Numbered from the stretch's first letter, positions 36,099-47,739 are shown. The stretch is 64,000 bases of DNA from Hymenobacter sp. ISL-91 (GCF_018613725.1 NZ_JAGGPS010000038.1:62001-126000); one strand, 5' to 3'. Notes: generated from the sequence alone by a model not told the origin. A program made the numbers and translations.

Positions 36099-37886
36099 TC
36101 AGTCCAGCTTCAAAACGGCCAGGAAAGCCTCTTGTGGTATCTCAACAGAACCAACCTGACGCATCCGCTTTTTGCCTTCCTTCTGCTTTTCGAGCAGCTT
36201 GCGCTTGCGGCTGATGTCGCCGCCGTAGCACTTGGCAATTACGTTTTTGCGCAACGCTTTTACGGTTTCGCGGGATATAATTTTCTGGCCGATGCTGGCC
36301 TGGATGGCAATTTCGAACTGCTGGCGGGGTAGCAGCTCGCGCAGCTTTTCGCACAGCCGGCGGCCCCACTCGTAGCTCTTGCTCCGGTGCACAATGGCCG
36401 ATAGCGCATCGACCTTCTCACCGTTGAGCATGATATCAAGCTTCACCATGTCCGACTCGCGGAAACCAATCAGCTCGTAGTCGAGCGAGGCATAGCCGCG
36501 GCTGATGGTTTTGAGCTTATCGAAGAAGTCGAACACGATTTCCGACAGCGGCAACTCAAAGGTCATCTCCACCCGCTCGGAGGTCAGGTACGACTGCCCT
36601 TTGATGATGCCGCGCTTGTCCATGCACAGCGTGATGATGGGCCCCACATAATCGGCAGCCGTAATAATCTGGGCCTTGATGTAGGGTTCCTCAATGTACT
36701 TGATCAGGTTCGGCTCGGGCATTTCGCTCGGCGCGTTGATGGTCAGCAGCTGGTCTTTGGTGCCGGTGGCGTGGAACTGCACGCTGGGCACGGTGGTAAT
36801 CACCGTCATGCCAAACTCGCGCTCCAGCCGCTCCTGCACGATTTCCATGTGCAGCATCCCCAGGAAACCGCAGCGGAAGCCGAAGCCCAGGGCCACCGAC
36901 GTTTCGGGCTCCCACACCAGGGAGGCGTCGTTGAGTTGCAGCTTCTCCATGCACGAGCGCAGCTCCTCGTACTCGGTGGTATCGACGGGGTAGATGCCGG
37001 CGAAAACCATGGGCTTCACATCAGCGAAACCTTTGATGGGCTCCTTGGTGGGGTTGGCCACGTGGGTGATGGTGTCGCCCACTTTCACTTCGCGGGCTTC
37101 CTTGATGCCGGAGATGAGGTAGCCCACGTTGCCAGCCCGCATTTCCTGGCGGGGCTCCTGGTTGAGGCCCAGAATACCGATTTCGTCGGCGCCGTACTCC
37201 TTACCGGTGGCCATAAAACGGAGCTTGTCGCCCTTTTTCATGGTGCCGTTCTTGATGCGGAACAGCACCTCGATGCCGCGGTAAGAGTTGAAGACCGAAT
37301 CAAAAATCAGGGCCTGCAACGGGGCCTCGGGGTCGCCCTTGGGGGCCGGCACCCGCTCGATGATGGCGTTGAGAATGCCCTCGATGCCGAGGCCGGTTTT
37401 GCCGGACGCGTGCAGGATGTCTTCGTACTCGCAGCCGATGAGGTCCACGATTTCGTCGCTCACCTCCTCGGGCATAGCGTGGGGCAGGTCGATTTTATTA
37501 AGGACGGGAATGATTTCCAGGTCGGCCCCGATGGCGAGGTAGAGGTTGGAAATCGTCTGGGCCTCGATGCCCTGCGAGGCGTCCACAATCAGCAAAGCGC
37601 CTTCGCAGGCGGCAATGCTGCGGCTCACTTCGTAGCTGAAATCGACGTGGCCGGGGGTGTCAATCAGGTTGAGCGTGTAGGTTTCCCCTTTGTAGGGAAA
37701 CTGCATCTGGATAGCGTGGCTCTTGATGGTGATGCCCCGCTCCCGCTCCAGGTCCATGTTATCGAGCAGCTGGGCCTGCATGTCGCGCTTGGCCACGGTA
37801 CTCGTGAATTCGAGCAGGCGGTCGGCGAGCGTGCTTTTGCCGTGGTCGATGTGGGCAATGATGCAGAAATTGCGGATGTTCTTCAC
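36099..37886 (-). CDS. lepA: Elongation factor 4 (LepA)
   Basis: A 595-residue ribosomal GTPase that rescues or remodels stalled ribosomes. The G domain starts [19 protein letters not shown], has DTPGHVDF and NKIDLPHA. The LepA-specific C-terminal domain is present and ends near [11 protein letters not shown]. Length and order match the family. It stands divergently from the GH15 gene, 188 bp apart. Confidence 0.97.
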   Translation of the reverse strand: MKNIRNFCIIAHIDHGKSTLADRLLEFTSTVAKRDMQAQLLDNMDLERERGITIKSHAIQMQFPYKGETYTLNLIDTPGHVDFSYEVSRSIAACEGALLIVDASQGIEAQTISNLYLAIGADLEIIPVLNKIDLPHAMPEEVSDEIVDLIGCEYEDILHASGKTGLGIEGILNAIIERVPAPKGDPEAPLQALIFDSVFNSYRGIEVLFRIKNGTMKKGDKLRFMATGKEYGADEIGILGLNQEPRQEMRAGNVGYLISGIKEAREVKVGDTITHVANPTKEPIKGFADVKPMVFAGIYPVDTTEYEELRSCMEKLQLNDASLVWEPETSVALGFGFRCGFLGMLHMEIVQERLEREFGMTVITTVPSVQFHATGTKDQLLTINAPSEMPEPNLIKYIEEPYIKAQIITAADYVGPIITLCMDKRGIIKGQSYLTSERVEMTFELPLSEIVFDFFDKLKTISRGYASLDYELIGFRESDMVKLDIMLNGEKVDALSAIVHRSKSYEWGRRLCEKLRELLPRQQFEIAIQASIGQKIISRETVKALRKNVIAKCYGGDISRKRKLLEKQKEGKKRMRQVGSVEIPQEAFLAVLKLD

Positions 37887-38074
37887 AGAAAGCGGTTTTT
37901 TCTAGCTTCAAAGGTACGCAACGGGGCGCGGATATGCTACGGCCGTAGCGCGGGACCAGGGCCTGACCCGCAGAATTGGGCGGGCAAACCCGGCAATTGC
38001 GGCCGCTTCTTCGTTAGACCAGCAACGGCGGCCGTGTTCGTCCTGCACCGTTTCCCGCTGTTCTGTTCTCCGCT

Positions 38075-39940
38075 ATGCCCCACCCTACTCCCCTCGAAAA
38101 TTACGGCCTGATTGGCAACCTGCACACCGTGGCGCTGGTTTCGAAAGCCGGCTCGCTGGATTACCTGCCTTTTACCCGTTTCGATTCGCCCACCATTTTT
38201 GCGGCCCTGCTCGATGCGGAAAAAGGCGGCGCCTGGTCGATTGAGCCCGCCGGCGCCGAAGGCGAAGTGCGGACCAAGCAGCTGTATTTGCCCAACACGG
38301 GGGTACTGCTCACTAGGTTTCTGCTGGAGGGCGGCATTGCGGAGCTTACCGATTTCATGCCCGTGAAGCGCCACGAGCAGAACTGCGCCGTAGTGCGCAG
38401 CCTGCGCGTCATCAAGGGCAGCCTCACCTTTCAGCTGCGGTGCGCCCCGCGCTTCGAATACGCCCGCGCCCCCCACCACGTAGTAGCCCAGCACGACGGC
38501 AGTTTGCTGTTCAAGGAGTTGGAGTCCACCGACGCGGCTCTGCAGTTTCGGCTCCTGAGCAGCCACCCGCTCGAAGCTACTTCTGACGGCGACGCGGTGG
38601 GCAGCTGGACCCTGCACGCCGGCGAAACGGCCAGCTTTGTGATTGAGGCTACCCCCGTCGACGACCCCGGCTTCATTGCCCGCGACCTGGAACACTACAC
38701 CGAGGCCGCTTTTGCCGACACGCTGAGTTTTTGGCGCGAGTGGGTGGAAAGCAGCACCTACACCGGGCGCTGGCGCGAAATGGTGATGCGCTCGGCCATT
38801 ACGCTCAAGCTGCTTACGTCGCTGGAGTTTGGCTCGACGGTAGCAGCGGCCACGTTTGGGCTGCCCGAAGCCGTGGGCGGCACCCGCAACTGGGACTACC
38901 GCTTTACCTGGGTACGCGACGCCGCCTTTACCATGTACGCCTTTCTACGGCTGGGCTTCACGACCGAATCGAAAGCATTTTTGCGCTGGATTATGGACCG
39001 GTGCGAGCAGTTGGCCGATGCCGCCGACCTGCAGCTCATGTACCGCATCGATGGCTCGCCCGAGTTGCCCGAGCAGGAGCTGAAGCACCTGAGCGGCTAC
39101 CGCGACTCGCGCCCTGTGCGCATTGGCAACGGCGCAGCCAAGCAGTTTCAACTCGACATCTACGGGGAGCTGCTCGACACCGTCTACCTCTATAATAAGT
39201 ACGGCGGGGCCATTACCTACGCGCTCTGGCAGCAGATATGCCGGATTACCGATTTCGTGGCCGCCAACTGGCACCGGCCCGACCACGGCATCTGGGAAGT
39301 GCGCGATGAGGAGCGCCATTTTCTGTCGGCCAAGATGATGTGCTGGGTCGCCCTCGACCGTGCCATCCGCATTGCCGAAGACCGCTCCTTCCCGGCCCCG
39401 CTGGCCGATTGGCACCGGGTGCGCAATGAGATTTACGAGGAAGTATACCACAACTTCTGGAGCGAGGAGAAGCAGGCCTTCGTGCAGTACAAAGGCGGTG
39501 AGGTGCTCGATGCTATTGCCCTGCTCCTGCCCCTGATCCGGATGTTCAGTCCGGCCGAGCCGCGCTGGCAGGCCACCATGCGAGCCATCGAGCATGAACT
39601 GGTGGTCGACTCGCTCGTCTTCCGCTACCACGCCGAGGGCGGCGCTACCGACGGGCTTACGGGCCAGGAAGGCACCTTTACCATGTGCTCGTTCTGGTAC
39701 ATTGAAAACCTGTCGCGGGCCGGCGAGCTGGACAAGGCCCGGCTGCTGTTTGAGAAGGTGTTGGGTTTTGCCAGTCCGCTGGGCCTGTACTCGGAGCAGA
39801 TTAGCCCCCAGGGTGCCCAGATCGGCAACTACCCGCAGGCCTTCACACACCTGGCCCTCATCAGCGCCGCTTTCCAGCTCGACCGCGACCTGGACGCCCG
39901 CCACGGCAAGGGCCCCAACCGAGGCCATGCGTTCGTGTAG
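38075..39940 (+). CDS. Glycoside hydrolase family 15 protein
   Basis: A 621-residue GH15-type enzyme (glucoamylase, trehalase or related alpha-glucosidase) with no signal peptide, so it may act in the cytosol. The N-terminal beta-sandwich starts [25 protein letters not shown], and the (alpha/alpha)6 barrel has [28 protein letters not shown]-like [15 protein letters not shown], and [12 protein letters not shown], all typical of the bacterial GH15 family often annotated as trehalase-like. Substrate cannot be fixed; trehalose or maltose-like sugars are likely. No sugar transporter is adjacent. Confidence 0.9.
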   Translation: MPHPTPLENYGLIGNLHTVALVSKAGSLDYLPFTRFDSPTIFAALLDAEKGGAWSIEPAGAEGEVRTKQLYLPNTGVLLTRFLLEGGIAELTDFMPVKRHEQNCAVVRSLRVIKGSLTFQLRCAPRFEYARAPHHVVAQHDGSLLFKELESTDAALQFRLLSSHPLEATSDGDAVGSWTLHAGETASFVIEATPVDDPGFIARDLEHYTEAAFADTLSFWREWVESSTYTGRWREMVMRSAITLKLLTSLEFGSTVAAATFGLPEAVGGTRNWDYRFTWVRDAAFTMYAFLRLGFTTESKAFLRWIMDRCEQLADAADLQLMYRIDGSPELPEQELKHLSGYRDSRPVRIGNGAAKQFQLDIYGELLDTVYLYNKYGGAITYALWQQICRITDFVAANWHRPDHGIWEVRDEERHFLSAKMMCWVALDRAIRIAEDRSFPAPLADWHRVRNEIYEEVYHNFWSEEKQAFVQYKGGEVLDAIALLLPLIRMFSPAEPRWQATMRAIEHELVVDSLVFRYHAEGGATDGLTGQEGTFTMCSFWYIENLSRAGELDKARLLFEKVLGFASPLGLYSEQISPQGAQIGNYPQAFTHLALISAAFQLDRDLDARHGKGPNRGHAFV

Positions 39941-39969
39941 CCGCCGCAACGGCTCCGCAGACCCGACCG

Positions 39970-40003
39970 GCCCCGCGGCTGGCCCGGTCTGCCGCGGCGG
40001 GGC
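39970..40003 (+). terminator. Possible terminator after the GH15 gene
   Basis: GCCCCGCGGC and GCCGCGGCGGGGC form GC-rich arms around a 10-nt loop. It lacks a strong T tract. Confidence 0.4.
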
Positions 40004-40092
40004 ATTTCGCTTGCGTCAAACAAATCGTATCTAACCTATTTCCGCCTTCCGACTTATACCTGCGTACAACCTCATTCACCAAACCCGTTCTC

Positions 40093-40494
40093 ATGAGCTC
40101 TATCAACCTCCAACAAGCCCAGCAGATTATTGAAGCTGCCCGCCAGAAGTCGCAGGAAATGGGCGTAAAAATGAACATTGCCGTGGTGGATGCCGGGGCC
40201 AACCTCGTGGCCTTTGCCCGCATGGACGGTGCCTGGCTCGGCTCGCTCGACATTTCCATCAAGAAGGCTAAAACGGCCCGCTTCTTCGATATGCCCACCG
40301 GGAACATCGGCGGCCTCTCGCAGCCCGGCGGTTCCCTGTTCGGCATCGAGCATTCCAACGGCGGCCTCATCACCTTCCCCGGCGGCCTCCCAATCAGGCA
40401 GGGCGACGAAATTGTGGGGGCAATCGGCGTGTCGGGCGACTCGGTAGAGAACGACCACACGGTGGCCGAAGCCGGCATGAAGGCGCTGCAGTAG
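40093..40494 (+). CDS. GlcG/HbpS-family (DUF336) heme-binding-like protein
   Basis: A 133-residue cytosolic protein of the GlcG/HbpS fold. Family marks are [32 protein letters not shown] [13 protein letters not shown], and [23 protein letters not shown]. HbpS binds heme in Streptomyces; for the GlcG branch the role is unclear. A hairpin follows at 40564. The downstream formaldehyde dehydrogenase could be co-regulated, but there is 150 bp and a hairpin between. Confidence 0.85.
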   Translation: MSSINLQQAQQIIEAARQKSQEMGVKMNIAVVDAGANLVAFARMDGAWLGSLDISIKKAKTARFFDMPTGNIGGLSQPGGSLFGIEHSNGGLITFPGGLPIRQGDEIVGAIGVSGDSVENDHTVAEAGMKALQ

Positions 40495-40563
40495 CCGGTT
40501 GCGGCCGGCCCGCTTCGGTGCCGCCGCAAACCTTATGGCGCCAACCAGCCTTGTATTGAAACC

Positions 40564-40606
40564 CCAAACGGCAGTCTTCCTTGATATGGTGAAGGCTGCC
40601 GTTTGG
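40564..40606 (+). terminator. Hairpin after the GlcG-like gene
   Basis: CCAAACGGCAGTCTTCC pairs with GAAGGCTGCCGTTTGG, with one mismatch and a 10-nt loop. Confidence 0.6.
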
Positions 40607-40645
40607 CGTTTAGGATCATATCTACCACTCCCAAAACCCACTCGT

Positions 40646-41878
40646 ATGGCTAACAACAGAGGCGTAGTGTACCTGGAACCCGGCAAAGTAGCCGTTCAGG
40701 ATATCGATTTTCCGGAACTGAAAAACCCGAAAGGCAAGAAAATCACGCACGGCGTGATTCTCAAGGTCGTATCAACCAACATCTGCGGCTCAGACCAGCA
40801 CATGGTTCGGGGGCGCACCACGGCACCGGCCGGCCTGATACTGGGCCACGAAATAACCGGCGAGGTGATTGAGGCAGGCACTGATGTGGAGTTCCTCAAG
40901 AAGGGCGACCTGGTATCGGTGCCGTTTAATGTGGCCTGTGGCCGCTGCCGCACCTGCAAAGAAATGAAAACCGGCATCTGCCTGAGCGTAAACGAGGGCC
41001 GCGCCGGTGGTGCCTATGGCTACGTGGACATGGGCGGCTGGATTGGTGGGCAGGCCGAATATGTAATGGTGCCTTACGCCGATTTCAACCTGCTCCGGTT
41101 TCCGAACAAAGAACAGGCAATGGAGAAAATCCGCGACCTGACCATGCTGAGCGACATTTTCCCGACCGGTTTCCATGGGGCGGTGAAGGCCGGCGTGGGC
41201 CCCGGCACCACCGTATACATTGCCGGCGCCGGGCCGGTGGGGCTGGCCGCCGCGGCTTCGGCCCAGCTGCTGGGCGCGGCCGTGGTAATTGTGGGCGACA
41301 TGAACAAGGCCCGCCTGGCGCACGCCAGCTCGTTCGGCTGCGAAACCGTGGACCTGACGCTCGACGCTACCCTGACCGAACAGATTACCCAGATTCTGGG
41401 CGTGCCGGAAATTGACTGCGCCGTTGACTGCGTGGGCTTCGAGGCCAGCGGACACGGCACCGACTCGAAGAAGGAAGTGCCAGCGGCCGTGCTAAACTCG
41501 CTTATGGAAATCACCCGCGCCGGCGGCTCCATCGGCATTCCCGGCCTCTACGTAACCGAAGACCCGGGCGCCGAGGACAAGGCGGCGCAGAAAGGCAGCC
41601 TCTCCATCCGGTTCGGGCTGGGTTGGGCCAAAAGCCACTCGTTCCATACCGGCCAGACGCCCGTGATGAGCTACAACCGCCAGCTCATGCAGGCTATTCT
41701 CTACGACAAGGTGCAGATTGCCAAGGCCGTGAACGTGGAAGTCATCAGCCTCGACGATGCGCCCCGCGGCTACGAGGAATTCGACAGCGGCGTGGCCAAG
41801 AAGTTCGTCATCAACCCGCACAACCTGATTCCGGATGTGAAGCCCAAGGCTAAAAAGAAGGAGCCAGTTGAGGCGTAA
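40646..41878 (+). CDS. fdhA: Glutathione-independent formaldehyde dehydrogenase (FdhA type)
   Basis: A 410-residue zinc-dependent medium-chain dehydrogenase. It has the catalytic-zinc site NICGSDQHMVRGRT and GHEITGEVIEAG, the structural-zinc Cys set CGRCRTCKEMKTGIC and the NAD motif GAGPVGLAAAAS. The long insert and the GLGWAKSHSF segment match the FdhA branch (Pseudomonas putida formaldehyde dehydrogenase), which oxidises formaldehyde or short alcohols without glutathione. The start at ATG 40646 (MANNRGVVYLEPG) matches family N-termini; the frame extends to 40499 without support. Confidence 0.9.
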   Translation: MANNRGVVYLEPGKVAVQDIDFPELKNPKGKKITHGVILKVVSTNICGSDQHMVRGRTTAPAGLILGHEITGEVIEAGTDVEFLKKGDLVSVPFNVACGRCRTCKEMKTGICLSVNEGRAGGAYGYVDMGGWIGGQAEYVMVPYADFNLLRFPNKEQAMEKIRDLTMLSDIFPTGFHGAVKAGVGPGTTVYIAGAGPVGLAAAASAQLLGAAVVIVGDMNKARLAHASSFGCETVDLTLDATLTEQITQILGVPEIDCAVDCVGFEASGHGTDSKKEVPAAVLNSLMEITRAGGSIGIPGLYVTEDPGAEDKAAQKGSLSIRFGLGWAKSHSFHTGQTPVMSYNRQLMQAILYDKVQIAKAVNVEVISLDDAPRGYEEFDSGVAKKFVINPHNLIPDVKPKAKKKEPVEA

Positions 41879-41900
41879 AGTCAGTTCAGTTTATAATAGG

Positions 41901-41928
41901 AATGCCCCGGCAGATTCGTCGGGGCATT
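41901..41928 (+). terminator. Terminator after fdhA
   Basis: AATGCCCCG and CGGGGCATT around a 10-nt loop, followed by TTTC, 22 bp after the stop codon. Confidence 0.8.
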
Positions 41929-42133
41929 TTTCATGTCGTAAGAACTCCCAAAAAGGAGCCCCTATTCTGTAGCGTGAAGCTCCAGACTAGCGTATCGTTG
42001 CTGACAATGGAACACTTGTAAGCGTGCTGCGAGACGCGAAATCGGAGCTTCGCGCAACATTTCAAGTGCGCAAGTGCTGACTCTCATTACACCTCAGCAG
42101 CATCCTCAGCGGCCAGGGCAGCTGTAACCCTTG

Positions 42134-42901
42134 TTATCGTTTATTTATTGCCCGCATGTAGCCCGCCCGCAGAACGAGCAGCAGATACACGAATAGCAGC
42201 GCAACGGGAATCGTCAGGTGGTCGCCGTCCAGTACAGAAAAAACGGCATACAGGCTGGCGAACATCAGCGGTAGAAATACCACTGCCTCCACCAGCACTG
42301 TCAGCCGGGCATAGTGCCTGGGCTGCTCGAACAACAGGGCCGGTAATTGCGCGGGCCACAGGGCCAGTAGAAACAAGGCGTTGCTGACGAGCCAGCCCAT
42401 AAGCAACGCCGCCTGCCCATACATTAACGGAATGCCGATAGAATCGGCGAAGGGAGGAAAGTCGCCGCGGAAGCCCCGATAATAGTAGTACCAATAAAGG
42501 GCGACAAACAACAGGGCCCACCCGACATTCAGCCAAACGAAAAAGCGAGTTTTACTCACAGTTTTCGTTCGCCGTAACTCCTTCCAGGACTGCACTCGGT
42601 TGGCCCGCAGAAACAGCAAAACTGTGAGGCTGCTGATGGCTACGCCGGAGCCGGTGTCGAGCCAGTCGTTACGATTGGTACGCCAGGCCTTTTCCGCAGC
42701 GTAATAAGTTTTGCGGTAGTCGATAGCGCCGTCTGACTGGGTATTCTTGACTTCATCGGCCGGATCAGCTGTGTACATAATTTCGTACAGGTTGTTGATG
42801 CTCTTTCCTTCGATAAAGGCGGGCATGAAAAACCCGTGCAGCCACGCCGCCGCACCCAGCAGCAACAGGCTCATCAATGCACGCGGCAGGTTTTTCAGCA
42901 T
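42134..42901 (-). CDS. Hypothetical multi-helix membrane protein
   Basis: A 255-residue integral membrane protein. About six hydrophobic helices are seen: residues 8-28, 88-102, 124-142, 158-180, 200-220 and 230-246. An extracytoplasmic loop follows the first helix (about 30-85) and carries DPADEVKNTQSDGAIDYRK. No motif of a known family is recognised. It lies alone, leftward, between fdhA and the divergent icmF gene. Confidence 0.7.
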   Translation of the reverse strand: MLKNLPRALMSLLLLGAAAWLHGFFMPAFIEGKSINNLYEIMYTADPADEVKNTQSDGAIDYRKTYYAAEKAWRTNRNDWLDTGSGVAISSLTVLLFLRANRVQSWKELRRTKTVSKTRFFVWLNVGWALLFVALYWYYYYRGFRGDFPPFADSIGIPLMYGQAALLMGWLVSNALFLLALWPAQLPALLFEQPRHYARLTVLVEAVVFLPLMFASLYAVFSVLDGDHLTIPVALLFVYLLLVLRAGYMRAINKR

Positions 42902-43050
42902 CCTGATTCAGCTTTGCGTAAAGTTAGTGAAACCCGATAGCGGTGCTGCCACTTAGCAGATACCTGCATGGTATTCTGGGGTAGCAAACGCGCCCTCGCC
43001 GCCTGTTTCGTACCTTAGCCCTACCAAAACCCACCCAACCGCCCTTCGAT

Positions 43051-46000
43051 ATGCAAGCTCCCGTAGCGCCTTATAAACCTAAAAACCACGTCCGCATTGT
43101 AACGGCGGCCGCCCTGTTCGATGGGCACGATGCCGCCATCAACATCATGCGCCGCATCATTCAGAGCAGCGGCGCCGAAGTCATTCACCTGGGCCACAAC
43201 CGCTCGGTGCAGGAAATCGTGGATTGCGCCATTCAGGAGGATGCCCAGGCCATTGCCATTACCTCCTACCAGGGCGGCCACAACGAGTACTTCAAGTACA
43301 TGCACGATTTGCTGGCAGAGCGCGGCGCGGGCCACATCAAGCTCTTCGGCGGCGGCGGCGGCGTGATTCTGCCCTCCGAAATCGAGGACCTGATGAACCA
43401 CGGCGTCACCCGCATCTACTCGCCCGACGACGGCCGCGCCATGGGCCTGCAGGGCATGATTAATGACCTGCTCGAACAGTCCGACTTCCCGACCGGCCAG
43501 AACCTCAACGGCGAGGCCGCTCACCTCAAAGACAAAAACGCCCGCGACATCGGCCGCCTCATCTCCGCCGCCGAAAACTTCCCCGAAGAATTTGAGCGCG
43601 TACGCGGTCAGTTGTTAGTTGATAGTTGTCAGTTGTCAGTTGGCGGAGAAAAACCCCAACAGAACGACCTGACAACTGACAACGAACAACTGACAACCAA
43701 ACAAACAACCGACAACCAACAACCAACAACTACCCAAACGCCCATCCTCGGCATCACCGGCACGGGCGGGGCGGGCAAGTCGAGCCTCGTGGATGAGCTG
43801 GTGCGGCGGTTTCTGCTGGACTTTCCGGACAAGACCATTGCCATTATTTCCGTCGACCCCAGCAAGCGCAAGACGGGCGGGGCGCTGCTCGGCGACCGAA
43901 TCCGGATGAATGCCATCAACAGCCCCCGAGTGTACATGCGCAGCCTGGCCACGCGCCAGAGCAACCTGGCCCTGAGCAAGTACGTGCAGGACGCCGTGGA
44001 CGTGGTGCGGGCCGCCGAGTTCGACCTCATCATCCTCGAAACCTCCGGCATCGGCCAGTCCGACACCGAAATCATCGAGCACTCCGACGCCAGCCTCTAC
44101 GTGATGACGCCCGAGTACGGCGCGGCCACCCAGCTGGAGAAAATCGACATGCTCGATTTCGCCGACGTTATTGCCCTCAACAAGTTCGACAAGCGCGGCG
44201 CGCTGGATGCCCTGCGCGACGTGCGCAAGCAGTACCAGCGCAACCACGGCCTCTGGGACAAGCAGACCGACACGATGCCGGTGTTCGGCACCATTGCCTC
44301 GCAGTTCAACGACCCGGGCATGAACCGGCTCTACCGCGCCGTGCTGGCTACCATGGAGGAGCGCACCGGCCATGCCTTCGCCTCCAAGCTCGAAACCTCG
44401 GTGCAGGATTCCGAGAAGATTTACATTATTCCGCCGCACCGCACGCGGTATCTTTCCGAAATAGCCGAAACCAACCGCCAGTATGACCAGTGGGTTCAAA
44501 AACAGTCTGCCACAGCGCAGCAGCTCTATGGAATCCGACAAGCCGTCGGAGCCGTTGAAAGCCTCGGCAACGACCGAATTGGAAACAGTGCCGGAGGAGC
44601 TGGTAACAGCGGCGGCCCAGCAGGTGCCGGAGTCGAGCCCGGAGCACTCGTGGCCGGCCTGGAGAGCACCTTCGAGGAGGTCAAGCTTCGGCTGGACGGG
44701 CAGAACTGGAAACTCCTGGAGACCTGGCCGCAAACGGTAGCCGCCTACCAGGCCCCCGAGTTCGTGTTCAAGGTGCGCGACAAGGAAATCCGCATCCAGA
44801 CGCACACTAAAAGCCTATCGGGCACCCAGGTGCCCAAGGTTTCCCTGCCGCGCTACACCGCCTGGGGCGATTTGCTCCGCTGGCAGCTCCAGGAGAACGT
44901 GCCCGGCGAGTTCCCCTATACGGCCGGCGTGTTCCCCTTCAAGCGCGAGGGCGAAGACCCCACCCGCATGTTTGCCGGCGAAGGCGGCCCCGAGCGCACC
45001 AACCGTCGCTTCCACTACGTGAGCATGGGCCTGCCCGCCAAGCGCCTGAGCACGGCCTTCGACTCGGTGACGCTTTACGGCGAAGACCCCGACCACCGGC
45101 CCGACATCTACGGCAAAATCGGCAACGCCGGCGTGAGCATTGCCTGCCTGGATGATGCCAAGAAGCTCTACTCGGGCTTCAACCTGGCCAACCCGAGCAC
45201 CTCGGTGTCCATGACCATCAACGGGCCGGCCGCTACCATCGCCGCCTTCTTCATGAACGCCGCCGTTGACCAGCAGTGCGAGCTCTATATTAAGGAGCAG
45301 GGGCTGGAAGACGAGGTAAGCCAGAAAATCGACGCCATCTATGCAGCGTATGGCCAGCCCCGCCCCCACTACCAGGGCCCGCTGCCCGAGGGCAACGACG
45401 GCCTGGGCCTCATGCTGCTCGGCGTAACCGGCGACCAGGTGCTGCCCGCCGACGTGTACGCCGGCATCAAAGCCCGCACCCTCACGCAGGTGCGCGGCAC
45501 GGTGCAGGCCGATATTCTCAAGGAAGACCAGGCCCAGAACACCTGCATTTTCTCGACTGAATTTGCCCTGCGCCTGATGGGCGACGTGCAGCAGTACTTC
45601 ATCAACGAGAAGGTTCGCAACTTCTACTCGGTGTCGATTTCGGGCTACCACATTGCCGAGGCCGGCGCCAACCCCATCACCCAGCTGGCCCTCACGCTCT
45701 CCAACGGCTTCACGTTCGTGGAATATTATGTGAGCCGGGGCATGGATGTGAACGACTTCGCCCCCAACCTCTCGTTCTTCTTCTCCAACGGCATCGACCC
45801 CGAGTACGCCGTGATTGGGCGCGTGGCGCGCCGCATCTGGGCCAAGGCCATGAAGCTCAAGTACGGCGCCAACGCCCGCTCGCAGATGCTCAAGTACCAC
45901 ATCCAGACCAGCGGCCGGAGCCTGCACGCCCAGGAAATCGACTTCAACGACATCCGAACCACCCTGCAGGCCCTGTACGCCATCTACGACAACTGCAACT

Positions 46001-46593
46001 CCCTGCACACCAACGCCTACGACGAAGCCATTACCACGCCCACCGAGGAGTCGGTGCGCCGGGCCATGGCCATCCAGCTCATCATCAACCGCGAGCTGGG
46101 CCTGGCCAAGAACGAGAACCCGCTGCAAGGCTCGTTCATCATCGAGGAGCTGACCGACTTGGTGGAAGAGGCCGTGCTGCTCGAATTCGACCGCATCACG
46201 GAGCGCGGCGGCGTGCTCGGGGCCATGGAAACCATGTACCAGCGCGGCAAGATTCAGGAGGAGAGCATGCACTACGAGATGCTCAAGCACACGGGCGAGT
46301 ACCCCATCATCGGCGTCAACACCTTCCTCTCCTCCAAAGGCTCGCCCACGGTGGTGCCCGCCGAGGTTATCCGCGCCACCGAGGAGGAAAAGCAGTACCA
46401 GATTACAATGCTCCAGGCCCTGCAGACCCGCCACGCCGCCGAAGCCCCTGCGCGCCTGAAGCAGCTGCAACAGGCCGCAGTAGCCAACGAGAACCTGTTC
46501 GCTGAGTTGATGGATACGGTGAAGTTCTGCTCGCTGGGTCAGATTACGAATGCACTGTTCGAGGTCGGCGGGCAGTATCGCCGGAATATGTAG
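43051..46593 (+). CDS. icmF: Fused isobutyryl-CoA mutase (IcmF), B12-dependent
   Basis: A 1180-residue acyl-CoA mutase with its own GTPase chaperone. In order: a B12-binding domain (residues about 10-150; [14 protein letters not shown] with the cobalt His, [18 protein letters not shown]), a linker that includes a repeat-derived insert (about 186-228), a MeaB-like G domain ([24 protein letters not shown]), a second linker and the mutase barrel ([26 protein letters not shown]). IcmF interconverts isobutyryl-CoA and n-butyryl-CoA and can act on related CoA esters. The order and size fit IcmF. The second linker (about 490-540) is also Gly/Ser/Ala-rich. Confidence 0.93.
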   Translation: MQAPVAPYKPKNHVRIVTAAALFDGHDAAINIMRRIIQSSGAEVIHLGHNRSVQEIVDCAIQEDAQAIAITSYQGGHNEYFKYMHDLLAERGAGHIKLFGGGGGVILPSEIEDLMNHGVTRIYSPDDGRAMGLQGMINDLLEQSDFPTGQNLNGEAAHLKDKNARDIGRLISAAENFPEEFERVRGQLLVDSCQLSVGGEKPQQNDLTTDNEQLTTKQTTDNQQPTTTQTPILGITGTGGAGKSSLVDELVRRFLLDFPDKTIAIISVDPSKRKTGGALLGDRIRMNAINSPRVYMRSLATRQSNLALSKYVQDAVDVVRAAEFDLIILETSGIGQSDTEIIEHSDASLYVMTPEYGAATQLEKIDMLDFADVIALNKFDKRGALDALRDVRKQYQRNHGLWDKQTDTMPVFGTIASQFNDPGMNRLYRAVLATMEERTGHAFASKLETSVQDSEKIYIIPPHRTRYLSEIAETNRQYDQWVQKQSATAQQLYGIRQAVGAVESLGNDRIGNSAGGAGNSGGPAGAGVEPGALVAGLESTFEEVKLRLDGQNWKLLETWPQTVAAYQAPEFVFKVRDKEIRIQTHTKSLSGTQVPKVSLPRYTAWGDLLRWQLQENVPGEFPYTAGVFPFKREGEDPTRMFAGEGGPERTNRRFHYVSMGLPAKRLSTAFDSVTLYGEDPDHRPDIYGKIGNAGVSIACLDDAKKLYSGFNLANPSTSVSMTINGPAATIAAFFMNAAVDQQCELYIKEQGLEDEVSQKIDAIYAAYGQPRPHYQGPLPEGNDGLGLMLLGVTGDQVLPADVYAGIKARTLTQVRGTVQADILKEDQAQNTCIFSTEFALRLMGDVQQYFINEKVRNFYSVSISGYHIAEAGANPITQLALTLSNGFTFVEYYVSRGMDVNDFAPNLSFFFSNGIDPEYAVIGRVARRIWAKAMKLKYGANARSQMLKYHIQTSGRSLHAQEIDFNDIRTTLQALYAIYDNCNSLHTNAYDEAITTPTEESVRRAMAIQLIINRELGLAKNENPLQGSFIIEELTDLVEEAVLLEFDRITERGGVLGAMETMYQRGKIQEESMHYEMLKHTGEYPIIGVNTFLSSKGSPTVVPAEVIRATEEEKQYQITMLQALQTRHAAEAPARLKQLQQAAVANENLFAELMDTVKFCSLGQITNALFEVGGQYRRNM
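43607..43735 (+). repeat. Repeat-derived in-frame insert in icmF
   Basis: About 129 bp (43 codons) rich in GTTGTCAGTTGTCAG and its complement CTGACAACTGACAAC, an internal inverted repeat, encoding a linker rich in Thr, Gln, Asn and Asp. It lies between the B12 and G domains, where IcmF normally has a shorter link. Confidence 0.8.
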
Positions 46594-46607
46594 GCTGAAG
46601 CTAATTT

Positions 46608-46662
46608 GGCAGAATAGAAATGGGTGCTACCTTGCTTAGGTAGCACCCATTTCTATTCTGCC
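46608..46662. terminator. Terminator after icmF
   Basis: A perfect 25-bp stem (GGCAGAATAGAAATGGGTGC and so on) with the loop TGCTT, followed by GTTTTTTAT, 15 bp after the stop codon. Confidence 0.92.
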
Positions 46663-46673
46663 GTTTTTTATAT

Positions 46674-47123
46674 ATGATACGAACATACATTTCTTATACA
46701 TTAACACTACTTTCAGGATTGTTAATCTATTTCATGTTTGCTGCTATGTCATCAGTGGCAGCCGGTATTACATGGATCCCAACTATCAGTTTCGTAGGAA
46801 GCATGTTGCATATCGGGCTAAGTAGCTGGTTATTTCTGGTTCTTCCTAAACCTGGAAAAATTACTTCTTTTATTACCACTGCATTAATGTGTTCTTGGCC
46901 AATTACTGCGGGCATTGAAAGCATAAAGATTTTTGACTTTGAGGCTCTGATAATTTATACACTACCTCTTACTATTAGTGGTTTCGTGATATGGAATCAT
47001 CTTAGATCTTTTCACGAAAAAGAGAATCAATCAACTAAAACGCAAATAGTTTTATCGGCTTTGCCGTTAGTTTTTCTAGTGTATATAGTTTATTTCTATT
47101 ATATTCTGTTTACTCAAACATAG
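46674..47123 (+). CDS. AT-rich hypothetical membrane protein
   Basis: A 149-residue protein with four hydrophobic helices (about residues 8-28, 40-58, 65-82, 88-105) and a final one near residues 128-146. The gene is far richer in A and T than its neighbours and uses codons such as ATA and TTA that are rare elsewhere in the window. No family is recognised. It starts 12 bp after the icmF terminator. The unusual base use suggests recent gain. Confidence 0.6.
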   Translation: MIRTYISYTLTLLSGLLIYFMFAAMSSVAAGITWIPTISFVGSMLHIGLSSWLFLVLPKPGKITSFITTALMCSWPITAGIESIKIFDFEALIIYTLPLTISGFVIWNHLRSFHEKENQSTKTQIVLSALPLVFLVYIVYFYYILFTQT

Positions 47124-47295
47124 AGTTGAATTGTTAAGGATCAGCCTACAATCCTATATCTTAGTTTTCCAAGCTTTGGAGGGCAAGATATTATGAGTAT
47201 GCTCTCCGCCTCTACCTATAATCAGCCCGCTATTCATAAGCTTCAACATGCTTCGTTCGGGACCGGGGCGCGGGGCGGTGGGTCGTTGAGGGCCC

Positions 47296-47739
47296 CTAAG
47301 CTGCGGCCTTAGCTCCCTGATGAATCACCCGTGCATTGCGGGGCAAAGGCGAGGCTGCCACCACCAGTTCGTAAGGCCGGTTAAATGCTTCCTGTGAGAC
47401 CTGGAAGTAGCTGGCGAGGCGACGGATAACCTCTTTCGAGAGGCCCCGCCGCCGGTTAAGGATATCTGAAACCGCGCCTTTGCTCAGGCCCAGCACGGTC
47501 ACCATATCCTTGGCCAGCAGGTGGCGGCTTGCCATCAGGGAGCGTAGCAGCTCGATGGGGTCGGCTTCGGGCAGCGTGGCGTGGGCCTGGTCCCAGGTTT
47601 CGATGAGCAACGTGAGCAGGTCGATTTCCTCCTGCGTGGCCGTAGAGGCAGTTCCTTCGGTTACTAACGCTTCCAACTGGCGGCAATAGTCTTGGTACTG
47701 CGGCTCGGTTTTAATGACGGTGTATTTGAGCGTTTTCAT
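47296..47739 (-). CDS. higA: HigA-type antitoxin
   Basis: A 147-residue HTH antitoxin of the HigA kind (COG5499-like). The N-terminal part binds the toxin; the C-terminal Xre-like helix-turn-helix is in LLAKDMVTVLGLSKGAVSDILNRRRGLSKEVIRRLASYF. The gene lies 8 bp after the toxin gene, in the toxin-first order of higBA, and reads leftward. It likely represses its own operon. It is intact, unlike the toxin. Confidence 0.88.
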   Translation of the reverse strand: MKTLKYTVIKTEPQYQDYCRQLEALVTEGTASTATQEEIDLLTLLIETWDQAHATLPEADPIELLRSLMASRHLLAKDMVTVLGLSKGAVSDILNRRRGLSKEVIRRLASYFQVSQEAFNRPYELVVAASPLPRNARVIHQGAKAAA

